The notes under the pieces are model-generated. The model did no database searches and had not been told where the DNA came from. It saw only the letters and a program-made list of their open reading frames with translations. Position numbers and translations under genes: made by a program. A stretch of DNA of 64,000 nt, taken from contig NC_085102.1 of the NCBI RefSeq assembly GCF_963422355.1, positions 777,898 through 841,897 on the forward strand. The letters are read 5' to 3'. The DNA is from Corticium candelabrum (lineage: Eukaryota > Porifera > Homoscleromorpha > Homosclerophorida > Plakinidae). Of the stretch, positions 54,148 to 64,000 are shown one piece after another; the stretch's first letter is position 1, and every line of letters begins with the position of its first letter.

Positions 54148-55745
54148 CAGACCGTCGCAAAATTATAAAGCCACTCCCTGCACGTGACTATACCGGAAGT
54201 TTTCCAGGCTGATTTACCGATTAGTACCTAGAATGAGCGTCTAACAAACAACCATGTGATAAAGTAAGAACAGAACAAGAACGTGACAAGTTTTATTTGG
54301 GAAAACTTCAAAAGTCATTGCGTTACGAAGCAAAACGCAAACGGCGTTTGCGTGGGCGTCTGCACTGTCCAGCAGAATGACCTTTCTAGACTGTTTTTTG
54401 GCTTTTAAAAAGCCAGTTATTTATGAAACGTTTCTTTGATGTAGACTCTTTGCTTTAATACTTCGTGTTTCCTCCTCTTGCTTTCCGGATTGATTCGACT
54501 CGTCGCGAAACACTCTACTAGCGCGCGCACTTCCTCTAGAGAAATCAACGCAAAGTCGCCTGCACTGCCGCCCACTCTTCGCGAGGATGACCAGCGGTTG
54601 CCGCTACCTTCAAGATTCGCCAAACATTCTCAATTAGGTTGGCGTCAGGCAAACACAGAGGACAATTCAAAACAGTGACGTCATTGTCGCGAAACCATTG
54701 GCCGGAGACGAGGTTTTTTGGTCGTCTACCGGCTTGTTGCGAGGGCGACGGGCGTGCATTGCATTTCTCTCTCCACAAGTCAACGACAAACTAAAGATCT
54801 GGAAATAGCTTGTCCCGTGCTCTCCTCAAACTCTCGTTTCAGCTGGCGCGATGTCAAACGGCGATTTCTCTTTGCTGTCTCGTCCAGAAAGCGGTCATCT
54901 CTGTCACATGTTTTTCTCGGCCGACGAGATCTTTTCTTACAGCTTATTGCTCCAGTCTCTAGTCTTTTTAGACAGTTTTTCACCGATCCACATGAAACAC
55001 CGACAGTTTTGGCAATGTTACGCTCACCCAGACCACATTCTTTCAAGCCTTCGATTTTACCGCAACGTCGTGGACTGAGCTGCCGATCTCGGGGCCTCCC
55101 CAAACTCACAGCAGCTGTCCGACTTTTCCTCAATTTCGTCTAACGAAAGATTGGTCAGTCAGCTACAGAAATCCGCAATTTGACAGCTCTGTGAGCTCAA
55201 ACAACGACTAGACAATCAAAGATTTCGCGCTATCAACATCATTTTGCAACATTTCGACCACAACCATTTCAAACCGGAAGTTACACTTTAGAAATTTTGT
55301 GTACAATCTAAAGAATTTAGTAGATTTTTTACAAGATGTAGTTTTCTAGACAATATTCAGTTGATGTTTCAAGTTATTGTGGTTTTTGTGGATTTTCTTA
55401 TTGACAAAAATGACAAATAGTCTCCTCAATGACGTCATAGTGGTTTTTAAAGCATGCGTAGGTTTCTTTCAGCAAATGGCAAAATTGAATAACAGAAATG
55501 TTTTGTTGAGCTATTCATCACGTGTTTGTTTTGTGGTGAAAGTAGCGCGCACTTCAAAATTCAAAATTCTGTCATAAGAAACAAACCCAATAGGAAGAGT
55601 CCTTCTCTGTAGTTTAGAATAGAAAATTTGCAGTACATTACAGTTGAAATTATTTTTGCTAAAGCTTTTACAATAATTTTGTGGTCATTCAAACTTTAGG
55701 TATAGTCACGTGCAGGGAGTGGCTTTATACTTTTGCGACGGTCTG
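54148..55745 (-). mobile_element. Tc1-type transposon, internally deleted
   Basis: TIRs of about 50 bases starting CAGACCGTCGCAAAA, flanked by TA at 54146-54147 and 55746-55747; 1598 bases. TIRs include AAGCCACTCCCTGCACGTGA. It contains a minus-strand transposase remnant. Confidence 0.85.
54417..55133 (-). pseudogene. Tc1 transposase lacking its catalytic centre
   Basis: The N-terminal bipartite helix-turn-helix is present (55133-54780: KIEGLKECGLGERNIAKTVG, then RRLTSRQLKREFEESTG). It then jumps to the C-terminal catalytic segment (54778-54545) with VLNCPLCLPDANLIENVWRI, carrying the last acidic catalytic position region (N-IENVW). The span that should hold the first two catalytic Asp residues is almost wholly missing. 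Frames change near 54779 and 54600, and no ATG is seen at the start. Inactive deletion derivative. Confidence 0.82.
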
Positions 55746-56555
55746 TAGTTAGTGCAATTAATTAGTAAGCGAGACCTCAGTCATGCATGCATTAGTAATA
55801 GAAATATACGAGCTACAAGTAGCATTTTGTTTGTTGCAGAACCTCGGTCATATTGAGTAAACACGCGTTCTTTTGCTCTTTTGATTGTTGCGGAATGGAA
55901 TTTCTGCATGTGAACAAAGGTGCATGAGCAAGCTGTGTCCCACATTTAAAGGTAAATAATAGATACTCATAATTTTGGTCTTAGATAACTGTCCTTTTCA
56001 TGCAGTGTAAATATTCTTTTAGATAAAAATATGACCGCAGATATGGGTGACTTTATAGGGAAATCCCAACTCTGTAGTAGAAGGACATAACGCGTTGTTC
56101 GAACTTGATTGCCTTCCGTGCATCGAAGAGACAGACGTAGTTTTCCCGGAGATTGTAAACGACCATGCATGGGAATGGTGGTAGTCTGCGGAAGTCACAG
56201 ATTAGGTTTCATGCATGCATTACGTACGTGCTTCTGGGTATCTCTGTAGACGAAGTCCCTTCATGGGTTCAGCTAGTGCAGATCCAGCACTGCTGCAATA
56301 GCTATGGTAATTAATATTTGCGGCCTTGTTGGGTTATTTGTAGAGAGTTTGGCACACATTCCAATTGTATTGTGTTGCATTAGGTCCTCTGTAGACACAT
56401 GCAAGTTGTTGAGTTTACTTGTCTTCTTAGGAAAATGTCTTTGGGTGTTAATGCACACAGTTAATTGCTCTTAATTGTTACATTGCATTTGCGAGTCTTC
56501 CGATTCTGTTGATTAGTGCATGCCTCAAATTAATTACTTAATTAAGTCATCGTAG
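55746..56555. other. Intergenic stretch
   Basis: No gene supported. Minus frames near 55967-56170 lack motifs. Confidence 0.35.
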
Positions 56556-56641
56556 CCTCGCAAGACAGGCTCTTTCGCGCAGTCGCTGAGCTAAACGCAC
56601 ACGAGGAGGAAGAGCTTTTCCCGAAATTGCTTCAAGCATAG
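56556..56641 (+). pseudogene. Second copy of the LFRAVAELNA segment
   Basis: Frame DRLFRAVAELNAHEEEELFP then KLLQA and TAG. Nearly identical at DNA level to 44851-44932 (GGCTCTTTCGCGCAGTCGCT shared), with a short deletion relative to it. Confidence 0.45.
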
Positions 56642-57529
56642 ATCACGTAGGGGCTTGTAGCTTAGAATTGTGCCAATTTTGAACGATGAGTTTGTTGTTG
56701 CGTTAATTCTTTGGGCATCTCCACTCAGACGACTCTCTGTCCAATAGCTTGGCATTTGACGCATGTTGCTCGATTAGTACGTTCTTCTTTCCAGCTTATG
56801 CAAGCCACAAGCACTTGCTGCAATGGTAGAGTACCTGATCTAATATGGGACATTCTCAAATATGGACACTGACACGAAGCTTCGAAGCACGCTACCTCTC
56901 CATTTTTTATATCAAAGTAAAGACTGATCATTCGTAAATCATTTCTGTTATATTCAAACTAATCGGTTTAAATTTCGTACCGCCACAAGCTCTTTTTCGA
57001 GGAAGGGTCTGATTCTCCAATATGCAACAGCCGCAAGTTCTCGCCTCGTAATCATGGATCGGGTATTTCGTAAGGAGGTGCGCGTCTCTTCTACCTACAA
57101 TGTTGGAGCCAAGTTCGTCGCTTCGCACTTCTCTGTCCTCTCTCTTTAGACGACGGAAAAGGGCGGGTCGCAGCATCTAAGGACAGCCGTATTGTTTGAA
57201 GCAAGAAGATGTCGCGTTGCCTAGAATTTATTGACTCTCAAACAGCAAGACAAAGCTGACTATTGCTTCTAGTGATTAATCGAGTCATCTGTACTCAGTT
57301 ACAGAGCTATTTCACTGTTGTCTGCATTGTCTATGTAGCTAAAACCCAGCTGCAAAAACAGCTCGTAGTCTAGAAATGGCTAGAATCACCATCTTTGTGT
57401 TCAAACTTTTTGTAGCATCTCTTGGTTGCATCAAAAACAACCGAACGAATGTGTATAGAGCCACTGTAATAAAGTGTTTATTATTTAGTGTCTTCCTCAT
57501 TCACTCAGTGCATGTTTCCGAAAGGTCTC
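56642..57529. other. Cys-containing minus frames, unassigned
   Basis: Two adjacent minus frames (57176-56928 and 56931-56725) are rich in Cys (YEARTCGCCILENQ; CVKCQAIGQRVV) and could be a decayed zinc-binding transposon protein. I cannot assign a family. A plus frame starting MARITIFVFKLFVASLG at 57376 runs toward the Polinton remnant. Confidence 0.3.
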
Positions 57530-57610
57530 CAAAGGTACTCGGCACCCTAGCTCTTGGTGCTGCAGCTGGTAGCGGTAAGAAAACCATGCAGACGTCGTCG
57601 TACGAATGAG

Positions 57611-57724
57611 GGTGGGTTGGGTGTGGTGGCGGGAACGTTGCTCGGTAGTCTAGCGGCTCCACTCGTAGGAAAACTGTTTGGGGTTGGCGCTGCTAAAAAT
57701 AGACGAGGAAAGAAGCTTCTTTGA
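57611..57724 (+). CDS. Gly-rich hydrophobic peptide (pX-like), fragment
   Basis: Frame GGLGVVAGTLLGSLAAPLVG then KLFGVGAAKNRRGKKLL and TGA: a hydrophobic Gly/Ala segment followed by a basic tail, like the small core or minor-capsid-type proteins of Polintons. A diverged duplicate is at about 58430-58540. Its true start lies upstream in another frame. Confidence 0.4.
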   Translation, partial: GGLGVVAGTLLGSLAAPLVGKLFGVGAAKNRRGKKLL

Positions 57725-58140
57725 AGCCGCTGACAGTTAGACAGATCGACAAGATATTGAGAGAGCGTGGTATAGCCAACTCTAAAGGAAAGTTATCATA
57801 CTCACCAACCCAAAACAAGACGAGTGTCTCGTCATCAACCTGGAAGATTACTTCGATGGTGATTGTACCCTTTGGGTGGCCATCTAGTACGATGGGGGGG
57901 GGGGGCGAGATGTAGAATATTTTTGGTAGTCTTGGTATGCGGTACCTGGTCTATCAGTATATGCAGAAGATGGGTAAACGCATCTTGTATAATTCCAGTA
58001 TGCTACAGGATATATCAATAGCGTCCTGTGTGGTTACTGTTGTATCTACTTCATAGTCCACCGTTGGCACGGCCGTCCTATGCGTGACATTCTTCTCGAT
58101 TTCACCCAAGTACGTACTGTCATCGGAAAACAAATACCGC
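57721..58140 (+). pseudogene. Adenain-like cysteine protease, decayed
   Basis: KPLTVRQIDKILRERGIANS matches the start of Polinton adenain-type proteases. After a frame change comes ECLVINLEDYFDG followed by CTLWVAI, where the family normally has a GTHWVA-type motif with the catalytic His, so His appears replaced by Leu. Further on VLCGYCCIYFI carries the catalytic Cys region, then RDILLDFTQ. A run of G at 57894-57904 sits in a damaged part. This enzyme class matures capsid proteins; this copy is broken. Confidence 0.65.
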
Positions 58141-58187
58141 GTAGGAGATTTTAAGTAGAATTTTTATGTAGATGTATATACAATACC

Positions 58188-58347
58188 ATGTCGTACTGTG
58201 TGAGGTGCAAAAGGAACTCCAGAAGCAAATCAGACCGCCGTGATGACCAAGAACAACAGGATAGCCTTAATATCTGTATGTCCTGTATGTGGAGCCAAGA
58301 AGTCCAAATTCATATACATGGATGAAGCCAAAAGGGTTGGTTTCTGA
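58188..58347 (+). pseudogene. Small zinc-ribbon protein of Polinton type
   Basis: ATG at 58188 gives MSYCVRCKRNSRSKSDRR; after a frame change VCPVCGAKKSKFI follows to a TGA at 58345-58347. Paired C-x2-C knuckles about 30 residues apart are typical of the short zinc-ribbon proteins encoded next to the protease in Polinton-like elements. Confidence 0.5.
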
Positions 58348-58429
58348 GATTTATCAAAAACCCAGTGTTCCGATTCGGCTCACTTACGGGGTGCCACGTA
58401 CGTACATCTGGTAAAGCCGTCGTCGTACG

Positions 58430-58560
58430 AAGCAGGGTGGGTTTGGTCCGCTTGCGGGAGCGTTGCTCTGTGGTCTAGCAGCACCTCTCGTAAGCAATGT
58501 ATCGGGTCCTCTCCTATCTACTATGAGTAAAGCATTTGGAGGTTCGCTAGACCACCGAGC
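58430..58560 (+). pseudogene. Second Gly-rich hydrophobic peptide
   Basis: Reads GFGPLAGALLCGLAAPLVSN then VSGPLLSTMSKAFGG. Its DNA, including GTCGTCGTACGAA just upstream, resembles 57580-57690, so this is a tandem duplicate about 830 bases away. The frame is broken upstream. Confidence 0.4.
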
Positions 58561-58639
58561 AGTGCTGGGTTGAGGTTGCCTGGCACTGCTGGCGCAGGCT
58601 TGAGGTTGCCTGGCACTGCCGATAGAGGTAAAATGTAGT

Positions 58640-59437
58640 GTGGACAGACCAACTCGCCGAAGAACTTCATAAACCCATCAAACATCGACTTCCGATTCGA
58701 AATACAACGACCCGGAATCAAGTATCTTCTCAATGTCATCGACGAGTTCAGCAAGTACGCGTGGTCGATTCCTATACGCGATAAAACGGTTAAAGCCATA
58801 TCGTTGATCAAGGCCTTGGATTCGATCATATCCACATACCCAGGAATTTGTTGGAGATCGTGGCGGTGAGTTTTACGATAGGACTATGAATCGCTGGTGA
58901 GAAGAAAATAACATTCAAAGGTATTCGACCTACAATGAAGGTAAAGCAGTGGGGGTGGAAAGATTTAATGGGACTCTGAAAACGAGGATGTGAAAGAATT
59001 TCTCGGAAACAACACTCATAGGTATATCTACGTTTTGGATACCTGCTGAAACAATATATTTCTCCTATCACAGATTGATACGAATGACGCCCACAAAGCC
59101 AGAAAAAACGAACCCCTGGTATAAATCGAATCATCTGTACGGAGAAGTATCCTTAAAACGCTCGAATTGCTACAAAAAGACCACCTTTGAAAAGAGATAT
59201 GCACAACTGGACCGAAGAAGTATTCGAGGTCGTAGAAATACAGAACACCAACCCGGTAACGTACAATTAAGATCAAAGACTGGAACTAAGAGACTATAGA
59301 GGGCTCCTTCAAAGAACTAGAATTACAAAGACGTTCCAAGACGTGTTTTCGCACCGAGAAGGGGATACAAAAAAGGGTCGACGGGCGTTGGTCAAAGGGA
59401 AAGGATATCCCGATACGTTCAATAGCTGGTGTTTGTA
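58640..59437 (+). pseudogene. Retroviral-type integrase of the Polinton remnant
   Basis: Blocks in order: QLAEELHKPIKHRLPIRN, YLLNVIDEFSKYAWSIPIRD (with a catalytic Asp in the VID motif), TYNEGKAVGVERFNGTLKTR (the region of the catalytic Glu), THRYIYVLD, NWTEEVFEV and NTNPVTY, and finally LVKGKGYPDTFNSW, which resembles a chromodomain-like tail. Stops and frameshifts separate them. Such integrases insert double-stranded DNA elements; this one is inactive. Confidence 0.75.
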
Positions 59438-59778
59438 GATGACCTTAGTATACCCTTGGATGAGATCTTCGATAGTGTTCCATAGTTGCTCGTATTTGGT
59501 GAAAGTTTTTTGGACGGGAGTGCACATCGTTGGGCTTGCTCTAGAAGCCCCATTCGCGTGAATATCTTGGATAGAATAAACGCCAATTTGATGAATTTTT
59601 TGTGGACACTATACGATATTGTCCCAGCTATCTGTAGAATTCTCATCGCAACTGCCCTCTTCTCATCTTCGGCAAGATCGAAGCTTTCCAATTGTTTCTT
59701 GATGTGGTATTTGATGTTGCATATAGATATTTTGGCGTAGTGGGTGTTTGACCCCACTCTCCAACTTTCTTTGGCCAT
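59419..59778 (-). CDS. Small helical Polinton-associated protein, intact frame
   Basis: ATG at 59778-59776 opens a 119-residue frame starting MAKESWRVGSNTHYAKIS, with NIKYHIKKQLESFDLAEDE and KRAVAMRILQIAGTISYSVH and a basic helical character. It stops at 59419 and overlaps the integrase end tail to tail. It is the only apparently unbroken gene of the remnant. I do not recognise the family; association with Polintons is by position. Confidence 0.5.
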   Translation of the reverse strand: MAKESWRVGSNTHYAKISICNIKYHIKKQLESFDLAEDEKRAVAMRILQIAGTISYSVHKKFIKLAFILSKIFTRMGLLEQAQRCALPSKKLSPNTSNYGTLSKISSKGILRSSTNTSY

Positions 59779-59839
59779 AATTAGTTAGATGTAATCCGTC
59801 TTGATTGGCCTGAAATCAAGCTCATGTAAAAGAGCACTT

Positions 59840-62739
59840 CAGTGGAGATTTCTAAAGAAGTATGCTAAAGTTTTCTGAGATGAATTGGAGACACTCAAGG
59901 AGTACAAAGCACACTCAACCTTGAAGGAGGTAGCTATACACAACGTTCCTTAAATCACGGCAAGTACCTTTTGCCTTGAAGAGTGTCATTGATAAAGAGC
60001 TTTAAAGTTGGCTCGACTTGGTATCATTGAGCGTGTCAGCCACTGTGAATGGGCTGCACCGTTAGTTCCGGTTCCTAAACCAGATGGTTCTATTCGTCTG
60101 TGTGTTGACTACAAAGTTACAGTGAACTCATCTCTAAAGGTTGATGCATATCAATTGCCAAATCTATAAGATTTTTTGCAACCCTATCGGGAGGCGTGAT
60201 GTTTTCTAAACTAGACCTAGCACATGCGTATCAACAAGTTCTCTTGGACGAGGAGTCTTGAAAATTTGTAACTGTCAATACACACCAAGGTCTATTTCAA
60301 TATACTCGTTTACCCTTGGTATAGCATCAGCTCCAGCTGTATTTCAAGAGATAATGGACAAGCTGTTACAAGAAATTGCAGGCGTTGTATGCTACCATGA
60401 CGATATCCTAATTATTGGGTCTACTGTAAAAGAGCACAATGAAAGGCTGAGAAGTCTTAGACAAGCTCATGAGCCATGGATGGCGATTTAAAAAGAAAAC
60501 AGTGATCATTCATGATGTCAGAAGGTGAGTGTTTTGGACACAAGATTGGTGCTACCGGACCGGAGACAACCAACAGTAAAGTAGCATCAGTGCTAAAAGC
60601 TCCTATACCAAAGAATGTGCAGGAATTACGGTCATTTCTGGGCCTTGTCAACTATTATGGCAGATTCATACCTAACCTAGCAACCATAGCTCGTCCTCTA
60701 AATATGTTATTGAGGAAGGATTGTTAATGGAAATGGTCCGGCGACCAAGTTCAAGCGTTTGAGAGCTTGAAAAACAGGCTTGCATCAGCGGATGTTCTCA
60801 CTCATTAGAATGTTACTTTACTACTGAAATTGGCGTGTGATGCCTTATGCCATGGAATTGGCGCTGTGATTGCACACGTGATGCCTGATGGCCTAGAGAG
60901 ACCTATCGCTTACGCTTCCTGGTCATTGACCAAGACCGAACAAAACTACGCTCAAATTGAGAAGAAAGCGCTTGGAATTATATTTGTCGTAAAGAAATTT
61001 TACAAGTATCTCTATAAACGGAAATTTCTTTAGTAACCCACCACAAGGCACTAACAACCGTGTTAGGACCTAAGACAAGAATGCCTGCATTAGCTGCAGC
61101 GAGGACGCAAAGATGGGCTCTTACTCGAGCGATCTAAGTGCTTACCATTACGATATACAATTCAACCCCACAGCTCAACATGGCAACGTTGATGGACTGT
61201 CACGCTTCCCTCTTCCTAGTGTAAGCGGGGAAGAGGAAATGCATGAAGCTGCTGTAACCCATATCATCAACCTCAAACAGATCAGCAAGTTACCTATTAC
61301 AGCAGCAAGGCGGAAGGAATTTACTACAAGTGATTCTGTTTTGAGCAAGGTTCTGCGTTACACCCAGAGAGGATGGCCTGAATCAATTGATGATAAGCTG
61401 CGCCCCTTCTTTGTCAGCAAGGAAGAACTTACAGTGGAGAATGGCTGCTTGTTTTGAGGTGTCCGCTTGGTGATTCCACCATCAATACAGCCAGACATCA
61501 AGGAGGATTTACATACAAGTCATTCTGGTATTGTAAGGATGGAGGGTTTGGCTAGGCTATATGTGTGCTGGCCAGGAATAGACAGACAGATTGAGCAGGT
61601 TGTCAGAGATTGTGATGGTTGTCAATTGAATCGTTAGGCACCAAGAATAGCTCCATACATCCTTGGGCATGGCCTACCGGACCATGGAAAAGTATACATA
61701 TAGATTTTGCACGATCTTTTTTCGGCAGCATGTTTTTCGTTGCTATTGATGCCCATTACAAATGGCCTGAAGTTATAACGATGAAATCAACTACATCAGA
61801 AAAAACTATCGAAGTCCTGAAGTCATTGTTCAGCCGATATAGAATCCAAGAACAATTAGTCTCAGACAATGGCCCACAATTTACTTCTCAATAATTCAAG
61901 GAATTTGTTCAGATGAATGATGGAGTAAAACAGATCACCATTGCTCCACATCACCCATCTACTAATGCCGAGGCCGAACGGTTTGTTCAAAGGCTAAAAA
62001 ATGCCTCGAAAGCTCACCAACGTGATGAGAAAACTCTGTACCAAAAGTTGTCTCGGTTTCTGTTGAACTATCGCATCATCATTCATTCCACTATTGGTAT
62101 ATCATCATCAGAGCTGTTCTTGTCAAGACTTCTTCGGACACGACTAGACTTCCTTCATTCTAGCATCAAGAAGACGGTCCATGAGAAGCAAGCACAACAA
62201 CAAAAGTACCATGATGCTCATTGTAAGGCTAGAGTTTTTGAAGTGGGACAGTCTGTATTAAATTGGCAAGGAACTACTATGGTAGTGAAAAGTGGTGCTA
62301 CGGAAGAGTCTTAGAAAAAACTGAGCCTATCTCCTACCGTTTGGAAATGGCCAATGGTATAGTATGGCGTCGGTATGCAGACCAGATTCTAGAAACAGGA
62401 AACATGGCAGAAGAATCTGAAGCTACTATACCTCCACTGAATCTACCAACAATTCCGGAAGACGAACTATCTCCTCAACAAGATGGAAATAAGAAACCAC
62501 AGCAAAGTCTGTCTGACGTTGTTTGTGATCATAGCACAGTTGTAAGCCAGGATTACTTTCCAGATCCCGAACTTGGAGGCCATAGATCTAAAGAGACTCA
62601 GACTGCTCTATTAACTGAGACGACATCTACTGTGACTACTCCTATCTCGACAGAGACCTCTACGACGTACATTCCACCTTTACGTCGTTCCACGAGAACC
62701 AAAAAGTTTCCAAACAAGCTGGGTTGGGACTTGTAGTTT
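59840..62739 (+). pseudogene. Gypsy pol (RT, RNase H, integrase), partial
   Basis: RT: LGIIERVSHCEWAAPLVPVP, then FSKLDLAHAYQQVLLDEES and CYHDDILIIGS, in which the catalytic motif reads YHDD instead of the usual YLDD or YVDD. RNase [21 protein letters not shown] (60830). Linker and H2C2 zinc region: GNVDGLSRFPLP (61180) and CDGCQLNR (61610). Integrase core: WPTGPWKSIHIDFARSFFGS, VSDNGPQFTSQ and PHHPSTNAEAERFVQRLKNA. C-terminal: YRLEMANGIVWRRYADQI and a Thr/Pro-rich tail ending at 62736. Several stops (for example 61894, 62314) break it, but long frames survive, so it is the youngest-looking of the three gypsy copies. Confidence 0.85.
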
Positions 62740-62753
62740 TAGTGGGGAGGTAA

Positions 62754-62942
62754 TGTAGTGTCTGTATACGGGACGTTTGTGGTATACATATATAAAAGAT
62801 AAGTAGCGGGTATCGCACGGTTTTGTTTAGTTGCTAGATAAGTAGCGGGCATCACACGATTTTGTTAAGCTACGAGCGTAAAAGAAGGACACCACAATAA
62901 GTGGTGGACTGCTTCGCGAGAAGCTCACTCTAAACGGGTTGA
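62754..62942 (+). repeat. Gypsy 3' LTR (right end approximate)
   Basis: Starts TGTAGTGTCTG after the polypurine tract. Contains two tandem copies of a roughly 32-base unit with AGATAAGTAGCGGG. No 5' partner is in the window. Confidence 0.5.
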
Positions 62943-62984
62943 ATTGACTTTCGGTCTGTCTGTCGGTATGTCTGTACCTATGTT

Positions 62985-62987
<3 letters not shown>

Positions 62988-63017
<30 letters not shown>
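62988..63017. repeat. (TCTA)n microsatellite
   Basis: About seven TCTA units just after the gypsy LTR. Confidence 0.9.
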
Positions 63018-63028
63018 GTTTGTTTGTA

Positions 63029-63192
63029 AGCGTGTGTCACGCTCGGGGAGTTTGTCGAGCCAATCAGCAATCGTTTTGGGACGCGAAACGTAGGTGACGT
63101 AATACTAGCTTGTCAGCGTGAATCACTCTCGGGAATTGGCAGAGCCAATCAGCAGACCTTTGGCACATCAACAATGGGTGACGTAACAATCC
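63029..63192 (+). promoter_or_regulatory. Tandem promoter-like units with CCAAT and TGACGTAA
   Basis: Two diverged tandem copies of about 80 bases (63029-63113 and 63114-63192). Each has GCGTG--TCAC-CTCGGG, GAGCCAATCAGCA (CCAAT box) and GGTGACGTAA (CRE half-site). Spacing of the motifs is conserved while the rest differs, which argues for function. It may drive a gene rightward out of the window. GATCAG/GTAATA at about 63280 could be the donor of a noncoding first exon. Confidence 0.45.
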
Positions 63193-64000
63193 CGCGCATT
63201 ATGACAGAAAAGCCGAGATGTCGTAAACCTCCATTTTACGGTCAAAATGTCGTCAAATTGAGAAGCGCAGAGTAAAGATCAGGTAATAGTTGTTCGCGTT
63301 TGTTACTTTTTACAAAAGAATCGCAAAACAAACAAATTTATCGTTCTACAAGAAGCCAAGCGAAGGTCCCATGGGACCATGCATCTAGATAGGTACCGTT
63401 GCATAGGCACCACCAACATGTCATCCGCGATCTTCAAGAGAGCAATATATTCTAAGTAGGACTGATGATAAACGATCGACGTCGTCTTGCAAGAAAGATT
63501 CATAGGAAACGTTGACGCTGCTTAATTAATATCTTCTGGATCCGGTCGCTAGATGTACATGATGTCGCTTCACAGTATATTCTATGCAGCTAGAAGACGT
63601 ACACCGATCTCTAGGTACAACGAAATAGCGGAACGAAAGATGGCGACGATTCAATAAAAGTATGATAATTTGATAGTCCATCTCAACAGTTAATTAATTT
63701 ATTAACTTCCAGTGATACAAGAGCGCTATACATGCAGAATTGAGACATAACGTAGATAACAAGCCCGCGCCGTGTAAGAGTTGCGTAGCTGTGTGAATTC
63801 GAAGTAGTGTGGGACATTGATGGTATTTAGTTAATTATCTTTAATCACATTGATAAATCCAGGTGTTTTCAAAGAATTGCCGTTTACATTCTAGCATCAA
63901 TTAAGCTAATAATTAATATGATTAATTAATAATAATGACAATAATTTAACAAAATTTAATAAATATACATTGATATTTACAATAAATACACACACACGAA
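63193..64000. other. Right edge, no supported gene
   Basis: Follows the promoter-like units. A minus frame (63503-63303) starting MNLSCKTTSIVYHQSYLEY is open for 66 codons but has no recognised motif. The end is very AT-rich. Confidence 0.35.

Larger units (their letters stand above)
57530..59778 (+). mobile_element. Polinton/Maverick remnant
   Basis: A cluster of short, decayed genes in an order typical of Polinton-type virus-like elements: a Gly-rich hydrophobic peptide, an adenain-like cysteine protease, a small zinc-ribbon protein, a second Gly-rich peptide and a retroviral-type integrase, with a small helical gene on the opposite strand. DNA polymerase B, packaging ATPase and capsid genes are not in the window, and no terminal repeats are visible, so only an internal piece remains. 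It abuts a gypsy element at 59840. Confidence 0.7.
59840..62942 (+). mobile_element. 5'-truncated Ty3/gypsy element with 3' LTR
   Basis: Pol begins in the segment just before RT at 59840, directly after the Polinton gene, so gag, protease and 5' LTR are missing. A purine tract AGTGGGGAGG and TGTAGTGTC at 62754 mark the 3' LTR start. The LTR contains a tandem pair of AGATAAGTAGCGGGTATCGC-like units (62797-62870). Its right end, near 62942, is not certain. Confidence 0.75.

Noticed and set aside
54776..54782. An intron in the Tc1 transposase between its two halves
   Set aside because: Tc1 transposases are normally uninterrupted and the missing catalytic segment is not elsewhere in the element, so deletion is simpler.

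Overview
This is eukaryotic, intron-rich, repeat-laden DNA from an invertebrate animal. A sponge or another early-branching marine metazoan is my inference. The basis is a split collagen gene built of small phase-0 Gly-X-Y exons, GT-AG introns, many (CA)n/(TA)n microsatellites, and a mix of Ty3/gypsy, LINE, Kolobok, Harbinger-like, Tc1, Academ-like and Polinton sequences. There are no operons, prokaryotic-style ribosome binding sites or CRISPR arrays.

Host genes. (1) The window opens inside a plus-strand gene whose last coding exon ends at 1961. (2) A minus-strand gene of unknown function has exons between 6438 and 3180. (3) The main host locus is a minus-strand secreted collagen gene from about 38452 (signal-peptide exon) to 8472 (stop). 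I can place 13 triple-helix exons that join in phase into 88 uninterrupted Gly-X-Y triplets (33951-33421, 25842-25149, 10032-9843). They are followed by three phase-matched exons of a Cys-rich C-terminal domain. Two introns, of about 15 kb and 7.6 kb, are packed with transposons. (4) The right end (63029-64000) looks like a promoter/CpG-type region without a clear coding exon.

Mobile DNA. Collagen introns hold a complete 3.7 kb Kolobok-type element (10754-14425, TTAA duplication) with a broken THAP transposase and an intact convergent gene resembling the P2X7 'ballast' zinc domain. They also hold a TTAA MITE, a 4.2 kb long-TIR element with a near-perfect 9-bp duplication and a nested DDE_Tnp_4 element, a 12-bp minisatellite-bearing MITE and a full-length decayed gypsy element (28394-33257, AATAC duplication). 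Harbinger-like and palindromic MITEs crowd 35.4-39.4 kb. Right of the collagen promoter lie two decayed minus-strand gypsy elements (39.9-44.2 and 45.4-47.3 kb). Next comes a 5.86 kb TIR element (47849-53705) carrying a RecQ-like helicase and a DUF6589-like protein in convergent orientation. It is followed by a Tc1 deletion derivative, a Polinton/Maverick remnant (57.5-59.8 kb) and a 5'-truncated plus-strand gypsy element (59.84-62.9 kb).

How it fits together. The host content is small and the rest is nested transposon archaeology. The two most informative systems are the Kolobok and the Academ-like elements. Each is bounded by long TIRs and carries two genes read inward, with stop codons only tens of bases apart.
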